Source: VXMO01 sp965219405
GTDB lineage: Bacteria; Chloroflexota; Dehalococcoidia; UBA6926
Direction: 5' to 3'
Assembly (NCBI GenBank): GCA_965219405.1
Contig: OZ244736.1
Span: 558,001-622,000 of the forward strand
DNA length: 64,000 nucleotides
Position numbers and translations under genes: made by a program. Below the pieces are notes generated by a model. It did no database searches. It had not been told where the DNA came from and was given only the letters and a program-made list of their open reading frames with translations. This document shows, piece after piece, positions 15,712-25,061 of the stretch (position 1 is the first letter of the stretch; the number at the start of each line of letters is the position of its first letter).

Positions 15712-16860
15712 ATGCGAATCGGCGTGCTGACTGAAACTGCGCTGCGCGAGGCTCGCGTTGCGCTTGCGCCACCGTCCGTTGCCCGATTCACCCGCGCCGG
15801 TATCGATGTCCTTGTTGAGTCGGCGGCCGGCGAGCGCGCCTTCTTCACCAATGACGCATACAGCGAGGCCGGGGCGGAGATTGCCCCAGACGCCGCAAGC
15901 GTCTATGCCAACGCGGACATCATCGCCAAGGTCGCCGCGCCGTCCGTTGAAGAAACAGGGTCGTTGCGTGACGGCCAGATCCTGATTGCCGTCCTCCAGC
16001 CGTTGACGAGCCATGAGCTTGTTCGCGCGTTGGCAGGTCGCGGTGTTTCTGCGTTCAGTCTTGATGCCATTCCGCGCATTGCCCGGGCGCAGCCGATGGA
16101 CGTTCTCTCGTCGCAGGCGTCCGTCGCGGGATACAAGGCGGCGGTCATGGCCGCCGACACGCTCGGCAAGCATCTCCCCATGATGACAACGGCGGCGGGG
16201 ACGATGCCGCCCGCGCGGGGACTGGTGCTCGGCGCGGGGGTGGCGGGCCTGCAGGCCATCGCGACGGGGCGGCGACTGGGGGCCATCATGTCCGCCTTTG
16301 ACGTGCGCCCCGCCGTTAAGGAGCAGGTGCAGAGCCTCGGCGCGACGTTTATCGAGGATGAAGAACTGCAACGAGCGCAGGCGGAGACGACGGGCGGCTA
16401 CGCGAGAGAACAAACCCAGGAGGAGCGCGACCGATCGCAGGCGCTTGTGCGGCGACACGTCGGCGCGTCTGACTTTGTCATCACCACGGCCCTGGTGCCG
16501 GGTCGCCCCGCGCCGAAACTCATCACGCGGGAGATGGTGGAGGACATGCAGCCGGGCTCCGTCATCGTGGATCTTGCGGCGGAGACGGGCGGCAACTGTG
16601 AACTGACGTTGCCCGGCGAGGTGATCAACTACAAGGGCGTCATCATCAACGGGCCCGTCAACGTGCCGTCGTCCATGCCCGTCCATGCCAGCCTTATGTA
16701 CTCCCGCAACGTCCAGAGTTTCCTGGATTTGCTCATCAAGGACGGCGAAATCGTGATTGATATGGACGATGTCATCCTGCGAGATTCACTCATCACGCAG
16801 GGCGGCGCGATCGTCCATGATGCTACCCGCGAAGCGATGCAGACGGCAGAGGCGTCGTGA
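15712..16860 (+). CDS. pntA1: NAD(P)+ transhydrogenase subunit alpha, part 1 (domain I)
   Basis: 382 residues from ATG at MRIGVLTE; eight upstream in-frame codons lack a good ribosome site. It begins like alanine dehydrogenase/PntA proteins. The block RGLVLGAGVAGLQAIATGRRLGA, given here by its ends, is the NAD-binding Rossmann turn. It is the soluble NAD(H)-binding domain I of the proton-translocating transhydrogenase. The membrane parts are separate genes directly downstream (16888 and 17190), the three-subunit arrangement known from several bacterial groups. The complex uses proton motive force to reduce NADP+ with NADH. Confidence 0.95.
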   Translation: MRIGVLTETALREARVALAPPSVARFTRAGIDVLVESAAGERAFFTNDAYSEAGAEIAPDAASVYANADIIAKVAAPSVEETGSLRDGQILIAVLQPLTSHELVRALAGRGVSAFSLDAIPRIARAQPMDVLSSQASVAGYKAAVMAADTLGKHLPMMTTAAGTMPPARGLVLGAGVAGLQAIATGRRLGAIMSAFDVRPAVKEQVQSLGATFIEDEELQRAQAETTGGYAREQTQEERDRSQALVRRHVGASDFVITTALVPGRPAPKLITREMVEDMQPGSVIVDLAAETGGNCELTLPGEVINYKGVIINGPVNVPSSMPVHASLMYSRNVQSFLDLLIKDGEIVIDMDDVILRDSLITQGGAIVHDATREAMQTAEAS

Positions 16861-16887
16861 GCATGACCGACGAAAGGGACTACCACA

Positions 16888-17193
16888 GTGCTTGAGGGCG
16901 GATTACTCATTGCGATCTACGTCTTTGTGCTGGCCGGATTCATCGGCTTTGAGGTCATCACCAAGGTGCCGCCGACGCTCCACACGCCTCTGATGTCCGG
17001 CGCAAATGCAATCTCCGGCATCACCATCATCGGCGCGCTGCTCATCGTTGGGTCCAGTGACGGCCTGTTGACGCAGATCCTGGGAGTTGCCGCGCTCATC
17101 CTCGCCACAATCAACGTCGTGGGCGGCTTCATGGTCACTGACCGGATGCTGCGCATGTTCAGGCGCGACCGCGGACGGGGGCCAACGCCGTGA
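16888..17193 (+). CDS. pntA2: NAD(P)+ transhydrogenase subunit alpha, part 2 (membrane)
   Basis: 101 residues from a GTG; an ATG at 16863 is out of frame and ends after ten codons. Three transmembrane helices are visible (about 5-23, 38-55, 62-82), with the conserved loop KVPPTLHTPLMSGANAISG between helices one and two. It forms part of the proton channel with PntB. Its stop overlaps the pntB start (GTGA), so the subunits are translationally coupled. Confidence 0.95.
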   Translation: MLEGGLLIAIYVFVLAGFIGFEVITKVPPTLHTPLMSGANAISGITIIGALLIVGSSDGLLTQILGVAALILATINVVGGFMVTDRMLRMFRRDRGRGPTP

Positions 17194-18590
17194 CTCTCGA
17201 CCTCGACATCATCATCCTGTCCGCCTACCTGGTGTCGGCGGCGCTGTTCATCCTTGGTCTGCGTTACATGGGCTCGCCCGCAACCGCCCGGTTCGGCAAC
17301 ACGCTTGGAGCGTCCGGCATGTTGTTGGCCATCATCGTGACGCTCATCAACGAGGAGATCCTCAGATACGAGCTCATCATCGCGGGCGTGCTGGTTGGCG
17401 GCGTCATCGGCGTGATTTTTGCGCGGCAGGTCAAGATGACGGCTATGCCGCAGATGGTAGCCGTGTTCAACGGATTCGGCGGCGGGGCATCCGCCCTCAT
17501 CGCCGTGTCCGAGTATTTCCGACTCTATGACGCGGGCACGGATATGTCGCTGGATACGTCCGTGACTATCATGCTTGGCGTTCTCATCGGCACCATAACA
17601 CTCTCCGGCAGCGCCATCGCGACGGGCAAGCTGCAGGAGGTCATCACGGGGCGCGCTATCCGACTCCCGTTGCAGAATGTTTTGAGCGCCATATTATTCG
17701 CGGTCATCATCGCGCTAGCCGTCAGCCAGATAGCGTTTGAGGCCAACCCGATCCCGTTCGTGGCGCTCATTGCCCTGTGTCTTGTGCTCGGCGTGCTGCT
17801 TGTTATGCCGATCGGCGGGGCGGACATGCCCGTCGTTATTTCACTGCTAAATTCCTATTCCGGCCTTGCCGCGGCAGCAGCCGGATTCGTAATCGGCAAC
17901 CCGATCTTGATCATTGCGGGCGCGCTTGTCGGCGCGGCGGGGTTCATCCTGACGCAGATCATGACGCGGGCCATGCACCGCTCACTCGCCAACGTCATGT
18001 TCGGCGCATTCGGCGCGGGCGGCGGAGGAGCCGCAGTGAGCGGCGTGGCAGAGGGAGCGACGGTGCGAACAGGCTCTCCCGAGGACTTGGGGGTTCTGCT
18101 TGCGTATGCGGATTCCGTCATTGTCGTGCCGGGCTATGGTCTGGCTGTCGCGCAGGCCCAGCGGCAGGTGCGGGACCTCGCCGACTTGTTGGAGGAGCGG
18201 GGCGTGGACGTTCGGTATGCCATTCATCCCGTGGCGGGAAGGATGCCCGGCCACATGAACGTGCTGCTCGCGGAGGTGGACGTGCCCTACGACCGTCTCT
18301 ATGACCTGGACCAGATCAATGACGAGTTTGAGCGCACGGACGTGGCCATCGTCGTCGGCGCGAATGACGTGACCAACCCGTCCGCCAGAGAGCTTACGGA
18401 CAGCCCGATCTATGGGATGCCCATCCTCAACGTGGACCATGCCCGCAACATCATCGTTCTGAAGCGCTCTATGAGCCCGGGTTTCGCGGGCATCGACAAC
18501 CCCCTCTTCTACAACGAGAAAACGTCTATGCTGTTTGCCGACGCCAAGGACGGTCTCAATCGCCTGATCGAAGCCGTCCAGGAGAACTGA
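17190..18590 (+). CDS. pntB: NAD(P)+ transhydrogenase subunit beta
   Basis: 466 residues, the usual PntB length, from a GTG overlapping the pntA2 stop. About nine membrane helices fill residues 1-260. The C-terminal domain III binds NADP(H), recognised by VVPGYGLAVAQAQ, RYAIHPVAGRMPGHMNVLLA, VVGANDVTNPSAR and IIVLKRSMSPGFAGIDNPLF (each at or under the full block). With the two alpha parts it couples proton entry to NADPH formation, which would feed the reductase at 6 kb and biosynthesis. Confidence 0.96.
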   Translation: MTLDLDIIILSAYLVSAALFILGLRYMGSPATARFGNTLGASGMLLAIIVTLINEEILRYELIIAGVLVGGVIGVIFARQVKMTAMPQMVAVFNGFGGGASALIAVSEYFRLYDAGTDMSLDTSVTIMLGVLIGTITLSGSAIATGKLQEVITGRAIRLPLQNVLSAILFAVIIALAVSQIAFEANPIPFVALIALCLVLGVLLVMPIGGADMPVVISLLNSYSGLAAAAAGFVIGNPILIIAGALVGAAGFILTQIMTRAMHRSLANVMFGAFGAGGGGAAVSGVAEGATVRTGSPEDLGVLLAYADSVIVVPGYGLAVAQAQRQVRDLADLLEERGVDVRYAIHPVAGRMPGHMNVLLAEVDVPYDRLYDLDQINDEFERTDVAIVVGANDVTNPSARELTDSPIYGMPILNVDHARNIIVLKRSMSPGFAGIDNPLFYNEKTSMLFADAKDGLNRLIEAVQEN

Positions 18591-18612
18591 CGCGCGGCGG
18601 TCAGGCCTGACC

Positions 18613-19959
18613 ATGACAGCAACAGTGACGCCGCCCTCCCGGGAACAGAGGCCCAAGACGCCGTTCCTGGTACGACGCTCTCCAATCTTTTACGGCTGGG
18701 TCATTGTCGGGCTGACGTTCTCGACGAGCATGGTGACGGCGGGCATCAGCGGGTACGGCCTTTCATTCTTCGTTGTGCCGATGAGCGAGGCGCTGGGTGT
18801 CACGCGAGCGGAGTTCTCGTCCATCACACTGTTCCGTTTGGCAGCCATACCTCTCTTGCCCCTGCTCGGGATGCTCGTAGACAAACGTGAGGGCCCGCGT
18901 CTTGTCATCGTGTTCGGCAGCGCGGCAGCCGGTCTTTCCCTTGTTGCATCCTCGTTCGTCGAGAACATGTTGCAGTTCTACCTGACGTTCGGCATCTTCT
19001 TTGGCATTGCGATGATGGCAATGGGCGGACAGCTTGTTGGCCCCGCGGTTCTGGCCAAGTGGTTCGTCAAGCGGCGCGCCCGCGTCATGGCCATCAGCGC
19101 CATCGGCATCTCAGGCGGCGGTTTTGTCATCGCGCCTATTGCCGGTCAACTGGTGGAGCAGTTTGGTTGGCGCGACGCGTGGGTGATTCTCGGTATCGGC
19201 ATGATCCTCATCATCACGCCCGCCGCCGCACTGTTCATGCGCAGGCAGCCCAGCGACGTGGGCCTTGTGCCGGACGGCATTCCACAAGCGAACCCTGCAC
19301 GGGAAGGCATGACCGCAGAAGAGGCCGCCGTCCTGTCGTCAAGCGAACCCTACGAGTACCCATGGACGGTGCGGGAGGCGGCGCGCACGGGCGCTTTCTG
19401 GGCGCTGCTGGCCGCGCAGGTTCTGTCTCTCGCCTCACTGATGCCGATCCTCTTCCACCAGGTGGCGTATATGCAGGACAAGGGGTTCGATCTTGGAGAC
19501 GCGACCCTGGTCGCCACGATACTGGCCGGGTTCGCTATCCTGGGCAAGATCGTCTACGGCACGATCGTGGAGCGTGTCCACGTGCGATGGGTGCTGGCGC
19601 TCTCGATGATTCCCGCCGGGCTTTCGGTTCTGTTCCTTGTTGGCGGCGCAAGCCTGGAAATGCTGCTGGTCTATGCCGTTGTGCACGGTCTGACGATGGG
19701 CGGATTCATGCCTCTGATGAACGTCGCGCTTGCCCAGTACTTTGGACGACAGCACATGGGGGCGATACGGGGCGCATTCACGCCCCTTGCAAACATCGTG
19801 GGCGCGGTCAGCCCTTTCGGCGCCGGCTTGATGTTTGAGAGGTTCGGAAATTATGACATTTCCTTTGTTATCGCCGGCGCGGGCTGGTTCTTCGGCGGCG
19901 TTATTGTCCTGCTGGCACGGGAACCGCGGGAGCCGACACATACTGCAAAGACGCTATAA
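18613..19959 (+). CDS. MFS transporter, oxalate/formate-antiporter-like, first tandem copy
   Basis: 448 residues with 12 predicted membrane helices. It opens with FYGWVIVGLTFSTSM, the signature start of the OFA/monocarboxylate-type MFS carriers, and the helix 2-3 loop has DKREGPR. A hydrophilic central loop (about 215-250) ends in YEYPWTVREAARTGAFWALL. It begins 22 bases after pntB. The next gene is a close paralogue in the same order and spacing. The substrate is most likely a small organic anion; this is family-level inference. Confidence 0.88.
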   Translation: MTATVTPPSREQRPKTPFLVRRSPIFYGWVIVGLTFSTSMVTAGISGYGLSFFVVPMSEALGVTRAEFSSITLFRLAAIPLLPLLGMLVDKREGPRLVIVFGSAAAGLSLVASSFVENMLQFYLTFGIFFGIAMMAMGGQLVGPAVLAKWFVKRRARVMAISAIGISGGGFVIAPIAGQLVEQFGWRDAWVILGIGMILIITPAAALFMRRQPSDVGLVPDGIPQANPAREGMTAEEAAVLSSSEPYEYPWTVREAARTGAFWALLAAQVLSLASLMPILFHQVAYMQDKGFDLGDATLVATILAGFAILGKIVYGTIVERVHVRWVLALSMIPAGLSVLFLVGGASLEMLLVYAVVHGLTMGGFMPLMNVALAQYFGRQHMGAIRGAFTPLANIVGAVSPFGAGLMFERFGNYDISFVIAGAGWFFGGVIVLLAREPREPTHTAKTL

Positions 19960-19994
19960 TCGCTAGCGCTGGCGCTACGGCAAGTGAATACATT

Positions 19995-21323
19995 GTGACC
20001 GCAGAAAATCCCCCCCGGGCTCGCAGGACACCCTTTCCCGTTCGCAACATCCCCTTCTTCTACGGGTGGGTGATTCTCGGCATCACGTTCTCCAGCAACA
20101 TGATCACGGCCGGCATCAACGGCTATGGAATCTCGTTCTTCGTCGTGCCGATGAGCGAGGCTCTCGATGTAACCCGCGCCGAATTTTCGGCGATCTCCCT
20201 GTTCCGCCTCGCTGCCATCCCCGTCATTCCAATAGTCGGAATGATGCTCGACAAGCGCGAGGGCCCGCGGTTTGTCGTAATAATTGCCAGCATCGCCGCC
20301 GGCCTTGCCCTAATTGCCGCCGCATATGTGCAGGCAATGTGGCAGTTCTACATCGCCTTTGGCATTGTGTTCGGCATCGTTGCTACCACCATGAACTGGC
20401 AGCTTCTGGGCGCGGCAATCCTGGCCAAGTGGTTCGTCAGGATGCGCGGCCGCGTCATGGCCATCAGCACGGTCGGGATATCGACAGGCGGATTCGTCAT
20501 CGCCCCAATCGCAGGCCTGCTCATCGACACAATCGGATGGCGCGGGGCGTGGGCAATTCTTGGCATCGGTATTCTGGTCGTTCTCACACCCATCGCCATC
20601 ATCTTTATGCGGCGACAGCCGAGTGACGTGGGGCTGGTTCCGGACGGGATCCCGCAAGAAGCCGCACGTCATGAAGCAGCGACCGGCGCCGGAGATATCA
20701 CGGTTGCCGGCGGCGAGCCGTATGAGTATCCGTGGACGGTTCGCGAGGCCCTGGGAACGGCGGCCTTTTGGGCGATGCTTGCCGCGCAGGCGCTCGGTCA
20801 AGCCGCGCTTTTTGGAGTCCTCTTCCACCAGGTTGCGTATATGCAGGACAAGGGGCTCAGCGTTGCCGATGCGACCCTCATCGCTACGGTGCTTGCAGGC
20901 GTCGCGATTCCCAGCAAGATGATTTATGGCTTCCTGGCCGAGCGATTTCCGCCGCGGTTGATGCTGGCGGCAGCGATGATTCCTGCAGGCTTCTTCCTGC
21001 TGCTATTGGTGGTGGGTGCGAACCGTGAGGCACTGCTTGTTTATGCCGTTCTCTATGGCCTCACGATGGGCGGGTTCATTCCTATGGTCAACGTTGCTCT
21101 CGCGCAATACTTTGGCCGCGAGCACATGGGCGCGATCCGGGGAGTCGCGACACCTATAGCCAACATCGCCGGTTCTTCAGGCCCGTTCGCCGTTGGTCTC
21201 ATGTGGCAATGGCTTGGAGATTACGATGTCTCGTTCATGTTGCTCGGCGTATTCTGGGCCATCGGCGGCCTGTTCGTGCTGACAGCGAGGGAGCCAAGAG
21301 CGCCGGTGGCACGTGTCTTGTAA
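19995..21323 (+). CDS. MFS transporter, oxalate/formate-antiporter-like, second tandem copy
   Basis: 442 residues from a GTG. It parallels the preceding carrier along its length: FFYGWVILGITFSSNM, LDKREGPRFVV, RRQPSDVGLVPDGIPQ, EPYEYPWTVREALG and ALAQYFGREHMGAIRG all recur. The two therefore arose by tandem duplication and then diverged, mostly in the central loop and helices 7-8. A small palindrome, TAGCGCTGGCGCTA (19964-19977), lies between the copies. Different substrates or affinities for the two copies are plausible but not shown. Confidence 0.88.
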   Translation: MTAENPPRARRTPFPVRNIPFFYGWVILGITFSSNMITAGINGYGISFFVVPMSEALDVTRAEFSAISLFRLAAIPVIPIVGMMLDKREGPRFVVIIASIAAGLALIAAAYVQAMWQFYIAFGIVFGIVATTMNWQLLGAAILAKWFVRMRGRVMAISTVGISTGGFVIAPIAGLLIDTIGWRGAWAILGIGILVVLTPIAIIFMRRQPSDVGLVPDGIPQEAARHEAATGAGDITVAGGEPYEYPWTVREALGTAAFWAMLAAQALGQAALFGVLFHQVAYMQDKGLSVADATLIATVLAGVAIPSKMIYGFLAERFPPRLMLAAAMIPAGFFLLLLVVGANREALLVYAVLYGLTMGGFIPMVNVALAQYFGREHMGAIRGVATPIANIAGSSGPFAVGLMWQWLGDYDVSFMLLGVFWAIGGLFVLTAREPRAPVARVL

Positions 21324-21347
21324 GAGGCAGTGCCAATTACAGCAAGC

Positions 21348-22367
21348 CTATTCGGCGCACCATCCAATGCCCGGTGGAACGGACACGGCCTCCGACTGCA
21401 TGCGCTTAAGCGAAGCCGGTAAACAGCCTGAAAGATCATTGTCCTGTAGATTGAGCGCCAAGAGTTCATCTAGGTTTCCCAGTTCGCCCGGGATTGCGCC
21501 TGCAAGGTTGTTGCTGTGCAGCCACAACAGCGTCAGTTCGGTCAACATTCCAAGTTCCGGAGGAATGATGCCGGTCAAGCGATTCTCTGAAAGATTGAGG
21601 GTGTGGAGCGACACCAGTTGACCAAGCTGTGCCGGGATGGGGCCAGATAATCGATTGTCGTCGAGTTCCAATCGATACATCCGCGTGGCGTTGGTGAATT
21701 CAGGCGGGATCGGGCCGGTGAGGCTGTTGCCGGAGAGTGTCAGGCGCTGCAACGTCGGCAGTCCGGCGAGTTCTGGGGGAATTGGCCCTACAAGGTCATT
21801 GAAAGCTATCCGGACCTCCCGCAGCGTTGGGAGCTTGCCAAGTTCCGCGGGGATCGGCCCCGTAAGCGAATTACTGCCCAATCGGAGGCTGGACAATGCG
21901 GTCAGATCGGCAAGCTCCGGAGGCAGTGGCCCAGCTAAGCCGTTCCTGGAGAGGTCAAGAACAAGAACTCGCCCGTGGTTGCTCGTTTCGACGCCAAACC
22001 AGAATGGTAGGGGATCATCCGTGCCCCAACCATCGCTAATGGTCCAATTGTCGCCGTCTGTTGAATTGTACAGAGCCATGAGGGCTTGCCGATCTCGCTC
22101 GATAGCAGGATCGGGAGTCGATGTCGGCCTCGGAGTTGCCGTGGGCGCCGGTGTCGCTGTAGGTGTGGAAGTCGGAGTCACGATAGGCGGAGGAATAGGG
22201 GTGTCTGTTGGCATTGCCGTGGGAGCCGGGACGGGAGTATCAGTTGGTGCAGGCGCAGTCGTTGCAGTGGGTGGTACTTCGTCTACTCGTTGGCAAGCCA
22301 GAGACGCGAAAGAAGCAAGAACGATAACGCTTATTGAAAGGAATGCGTGTCGCTGAAGCGATGCCAT
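21348..22367 (-). CDS. Lipoprotein with plant-type leucine-rich repeats
   Basis: 339 residues. Signal peptide with lipobox SLAC, lipidated Cys at about 25. A Thr/Pro linker (about 32-90) follows, then DRQALMALYNSTDGDNW, the cap that precedes bacterial plant-type LRRs. About eight repeats of the L-x-L-x-x-N-x-L-x-G-x-I-P-x-x-L-G pattern run to residue 315. Such proteins are displayed on the cell surface and probably bind polymers, partner cells or proteins. The C-terminal cap has two Cys (SGCLPASL and IGWCAE) that could form a disulfide. It is convergent with the second MFS gene. Confidence 0.9.
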   Translation of the reverse strand: MASLQRHAFLSISVIVLASFASLACQRVDEVPPTATTAPAPTDTPVPAPTAMPTDTPIPPPIVTPTSTPTATPAPTATPRPTSTPDPAIERDRQALMALYNSTDGDNWTISDGWGTDDPLPFWFGVETSNHGRVLVLDLSRNGLAGPLPPELADLTALSSLRLGSNSLTGPIPAELGKLPTLREVRIAFNDLVGPIPPELAGLPTLQRLTLSGNSLTGPIPPEFTNATRMYRLELDDNRLSGPIPAQLGQLVSLHTLNLSENRLTGIIPPELGMLTELTLLWLHSNNLAGAIPGELGNLDELLALNLQDNDLSGCLPASLKRMQSEAVSVPPGIGWCAE

Positions 22368-22492
22368 ATGACTACGCTAACCACGGTACCTCTGATAGTC
22401 AAAGATTATGCTGCAGGCCGCGATTCTGATCCTCCTCCCTTGACCCTCCATCCCTACGTTCCAATACTGATATGGCGCTCTGCGCTAAACGC

Positions 22493-22580
22493 GGAGGGGT
22501 GGCCGAGAGGACGAAGGCGGCTGTCTTGAAAACAGCTTTGCGGTAACCCTGCAACGCGGGTTCGAATCCCGCCCCCTCCG
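22493..22580 (+). tRNA. tRNA-Ser (anticodon UGA)
   Basis: 88 nt. Acceptor GGAGGGG (22493-22499) pairs with CCCCTCC (22573-22579), with discriminator G. The D arm is GCC..GGC. Anticodon stem GCTGT/ACAGC encloses loop CTTGAAA, giving TGA. A long variable arm (TTGCGG..CCTGCAA) marks a class II serine tRNA, and the T arm GCGGG-TTCGAAT-CCCGC is perfect. CCA is not encoded. A run of T follows at once and should terminate transcription. Confidence 0.97.
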
Positions 22581-22704
22581 CTTTTTCTAAAGTTCGCGAT
22601 CCGAATAGCTGAGCCGGGTCAGCTGGCATCCGCGTTCCGGCTCTGGCGGCTCACCGGCTTCCTGGCTGTTCGCAATCTGGCTTTGGCTAGGCGGGCACCG
22701 CTTT

Positions 22705-22732
22705 AGATTCTTCGCTGCGCTCAGAATGACAG
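22705..22732. repeat. REP-like repeat of a second type
   Basis: The stretch agattcttcgctgcgctcag and the following aatgacag contains ATTCT/AGAAT arms around a GC-rich centre. Sequences of this form are common interspersed repeats in many bacterial genomes. Only this copy was noticed in the window. It lies in the 250-base gap between tRNA-Ser and sucC, where no gene is seen. Confidence 0.5.
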
Positions 22733-22835
22733 TAAGTAGGCGGGGTCGACAAAGAGAAGCCTTCCGCTTGCGCGGTTTCTGTGTCCTGTATGACACTATT
22801 CGTGAAAGAACTCACAGGGTGGGAGGACTTGCTAT

Positions 22836-23990
22836 ATGAAGATTCACGAATACCAGGCGAAAGAAGTGCTCAAGTCGTTCGGCGTTGCAGTGCCCAATGG
22901 CCGCGTTGCGAGCAGCGCCGATGAGGCGCGCGCCATCGCGGAAGAGCTGGGCGGCAGGGCCGTCGTCAAGGCGCAGGTTCACGCGGGCGGACGCGGCAAG
23001 GCCGGGGGCGTGAAGGTCGTTGGCAGCCCGGATGAGGCGGCGGAGTTCGCGGCAGGCCTGCTTGGCTCCAACCTCGTCACGGCGCAGACCGGCCCGCAGG
23101 GTGTGCCCGTCAACATGGTTCTCGTTGAGGAGCCCGTGGACATCGCGCAGGAACTCTACCTGAGCGTGACGGTGGATGGCGCGGCAAAGTCGCCCGTCAT
23201 CATCGCCTCCGCTGCGGGTGGCATGGAGATCGAGGAGATCGCTGAGGAGTCGCCTGAGAAGATCACGCAGGTCCACATCGATCCGCTCATCGGCTACCAG
23301 CCGTTTGTTGGTCGACGCGTGGCCGCGGCACTGGGACTGGATGCAGCGCTGGCCCGACCGTTTGGCGCGCTGCTCGGCGGCATCGTCAACGCCTTTCAAG
23401 AGAAGGACCTGAACCTGGTTGAGATCAACCCGCTCGTCGTGACCGGTGACGGCGCTCTGCTCGCGGCGGACGGGAAGATCGACACGGACGAGAACAGCCA
23501 CTTCCGCCATCGCGACCTCGCTGAGCTGCGCGACGCCGATCAGGAAGACCCGCTCGAGCGGAACGCCAACGACAAGGGCGTGCAATACGTCAAGCTGGAC
23601 GGCGACGTTGGCTGCATGGTGAACGGCGCCGGACTCGCGATGGCCACAATGGACGTTATCGCGCAGGTCGGCCACGCGCCCGCCAACTTCCTTGACGTTG
23701 GCGGCGGTGGCACCGAGGAACAGGTTGCCGAGGCGTTCAAGATCATCATCTCAGACCCGGACGTGAAGAAGGTGCTCATCAACGTCTTTGGTGGCATCCT
23801 GCGCTGCGACGTTCTGGCGAACGGCATCGTCTCCGCCTATACGGAGGTCGATGTGAACGTGCCCATCATCGTGCGCATGACCGGCACGAACTCTGAGGAG
23901 GGCGCGGAGATCCTGCGCAACTCGGACATTACCGTAGCCGTGGCGGCCGATCTCAACGACGCAGCCACCAAGGTCGCGGAAATTTCTTAA
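22836..23990 (+). CDS. sucC: Succinyl-CoA synthetase (ADP-forming) subunit beta
   Basis: 384 residues from ATG with GGGAGGA upstream. The N-terminus (MKIHEYQAKEVLKSFGV) and the ATP-grasp segment VVKAQVHAGGRGKAGGVKVV are canonical. NLVEINPLVVTGDG and the C-terminal VNVFGGI-like block (INVFGGILRCDVLANGIV) are intact. With SucD it interconverts succinyl-CoA and succinate while making ATP, in the TCA cycle or propionate/organic-acid metabolism. The sucD gene follows after 95 bases. Confidence 0.97.
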   Translation: MKIHEYQAKEVLKSFGVAVPNGRVASSADEARAIAEELGGRAVVKAQVHAGGRGKAGGVKVVGSPDEAAEFAAGLLGSNLVTAQTGPQGVPVNMVLVEEPVDIAQELYLSVTVDGAAKSPVIIASAAGGMEIEEIAEESPEKITQVHIDPLIGYQPFVGRRVAAALGLDAALARPFGALLGGIVNAFQEKDLNLVEINPLVVTGDGALLAADGKIDTDENSHFRHRDLAELRDADQEDPLERNANDKGVQYVKLDGDVGCMVNGAGLAMATMDVIAQVGHAPANFLDVGGGGTEEQVAEAFKIIISDPDVKKVLINVFGGILRCDVLANGIVSAYTEVDVNVPIIVRMTGTNSEEGAEILRNSDITVAVAADLNDAATKVAEIS

Positions 23991-24085
23991 GGACCGCTCC
24001 CACTCTGAGAACCAATTGGATTTCCTCGTTCTTCAGAGTTGATGAGCAACCAACCAACAGCAAATCAGGTAGGAGAATCTAGCAA

Positions 24086-24976
24086 ATGAGCATTCTTGTT
24101 GGCGAAGACACCCGCGTGCTGGTTCAGGGGATGAGCGGCCGCGAGGGGACATTCCAGACCGAGCGATGCATCGCCTTTGGCACCAACGTTGTGGCGGGCG
24201 TTACACCCGGGCGCGGCGGCACCACGCACATCGACCGACCGATGTACGATTCCGTGCGCGAGGCCGTTGAGCAAGAGGGGGCGAATGTGTCCCTCATCTT
24301 CGTGCCCGCCGCGTTTGCGACGGACGCGCTGCTTGAGGCGGCGGACGGTGGCGTCGATCTGATCGTCTGCATCACGGACGGCCTGCCGACGCTGGATATG
24401 GCGCAGGTGGCACAGTACCTGACAAAGAAGGGTGTGCGGCTCATCGGCCCCAACTGCCCCGGCCTCACGAGTGTCGCGGAGAAACAGAAAGTCGGAATCA
24501 TACCCGGCAACATTCACGCGGAAGGACGGATCGGCGTCATTTCACGCTCCGGCACTTTGACGTATGAGGCGGTTTCGCAGCTGACGGCGCTTGGCATCGG
24601 TCAGTCCACGTGCGTGGGCGTCGGCGGCGACCCGATTATCGGCATGCGGCATCGTGACATTCTCGAGCTTTTCGAGAATGATCCTGACACGGACGCGGTC
24701 GTGCTCATCGGCGAGATAGGCGGGACCGCGGAGCAGGAAGCTGCGGACTACATCAAGAACCACATGAGCAAGCCGGTGACGGGATTCATTGCGGGGGCGA
24801 CGGCACCTCCCGGACGCCGCATGGGGCACGCGGGCGCGATTATCACGGGCACGGCGGCGACGGCGGAGGCCAAGAAGCAGGCGCTGCGTGATGCGGGCTG
24901 CTACGTGTCGGACAGCCCGGGACAGATTGGCATCACGGTGCAGCGCATGTTGACGGAGCGGAGGCTTTCCGCCTGA
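24086..24976 (+). CDS. sucD: Succinyl-CoA synthetase subunit alpha
   Basis: 296 residues from ATG with TAGGAG upstream. VQGMSGREGTFQTERCI binds CoA, LIGPNCPG is conserved, and GRRMGHAGAIITG contains the phosphorylated active-site histidine. Length and all signature blocks are normal. It is co-transcribed with sucC in the usual C-D order. Confidence 0.97.
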   Translation: MSILVGEDTRVLVQGMSGREGTFQTERCIAFGTNVVAGVTPGRGGTTHIDRPMYDSVREAVEQEGANVSLIFVPAAFATDALLEAADGGVDLIVCITDGLPTLDMAQVAQYLTKKGVRLIGPNCPGLTSVAEKQKVGIIPGNIHAEGRIGVISRSGTLTYEAVSQLTALGIGQSTCVGVGGDPIIGMRHRDILELFENDPDTDAVVLIGEIGGTAEQEAADYIKNHMSKPVTGFIAGATAPPGRRMGHAGAIITGTAATAEAKKQALRDAGCYVSDSPGQIGITVQRMLTERRLSA

Positions 24977-25061
24977 GTTGCCAACCCTGACTGTGTGAGC
25001 ATACTGGTATACGTGACGTAATTCACAAACCAACCAGTTTCTCTCGGGGAGTCTTTTCCGG

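Noticed and set aside
15622..16686. Long minus-strand extension of the retropepsin-like frame
   Set aside because: It is antisense to pntA1, of low-complexity basic composition, and the short form begins exactly like known single-domain retropepsins.
21960..22340. Repetitive Thr/Pro-coding DNA in the LRR lipoprotein, considered as a possible tandem repeat or CRISPR-like array
   Set aside because: Units are irregular codon-level repeats of a linker with no spacers; no CRISPR array or cas gene was seen anywhere in the window.
22812..23675. 287-codon minus-strand open frame in sucC
   Set aside because: Shadow of the sucC codon pattern; sucC itself is unmistakable.
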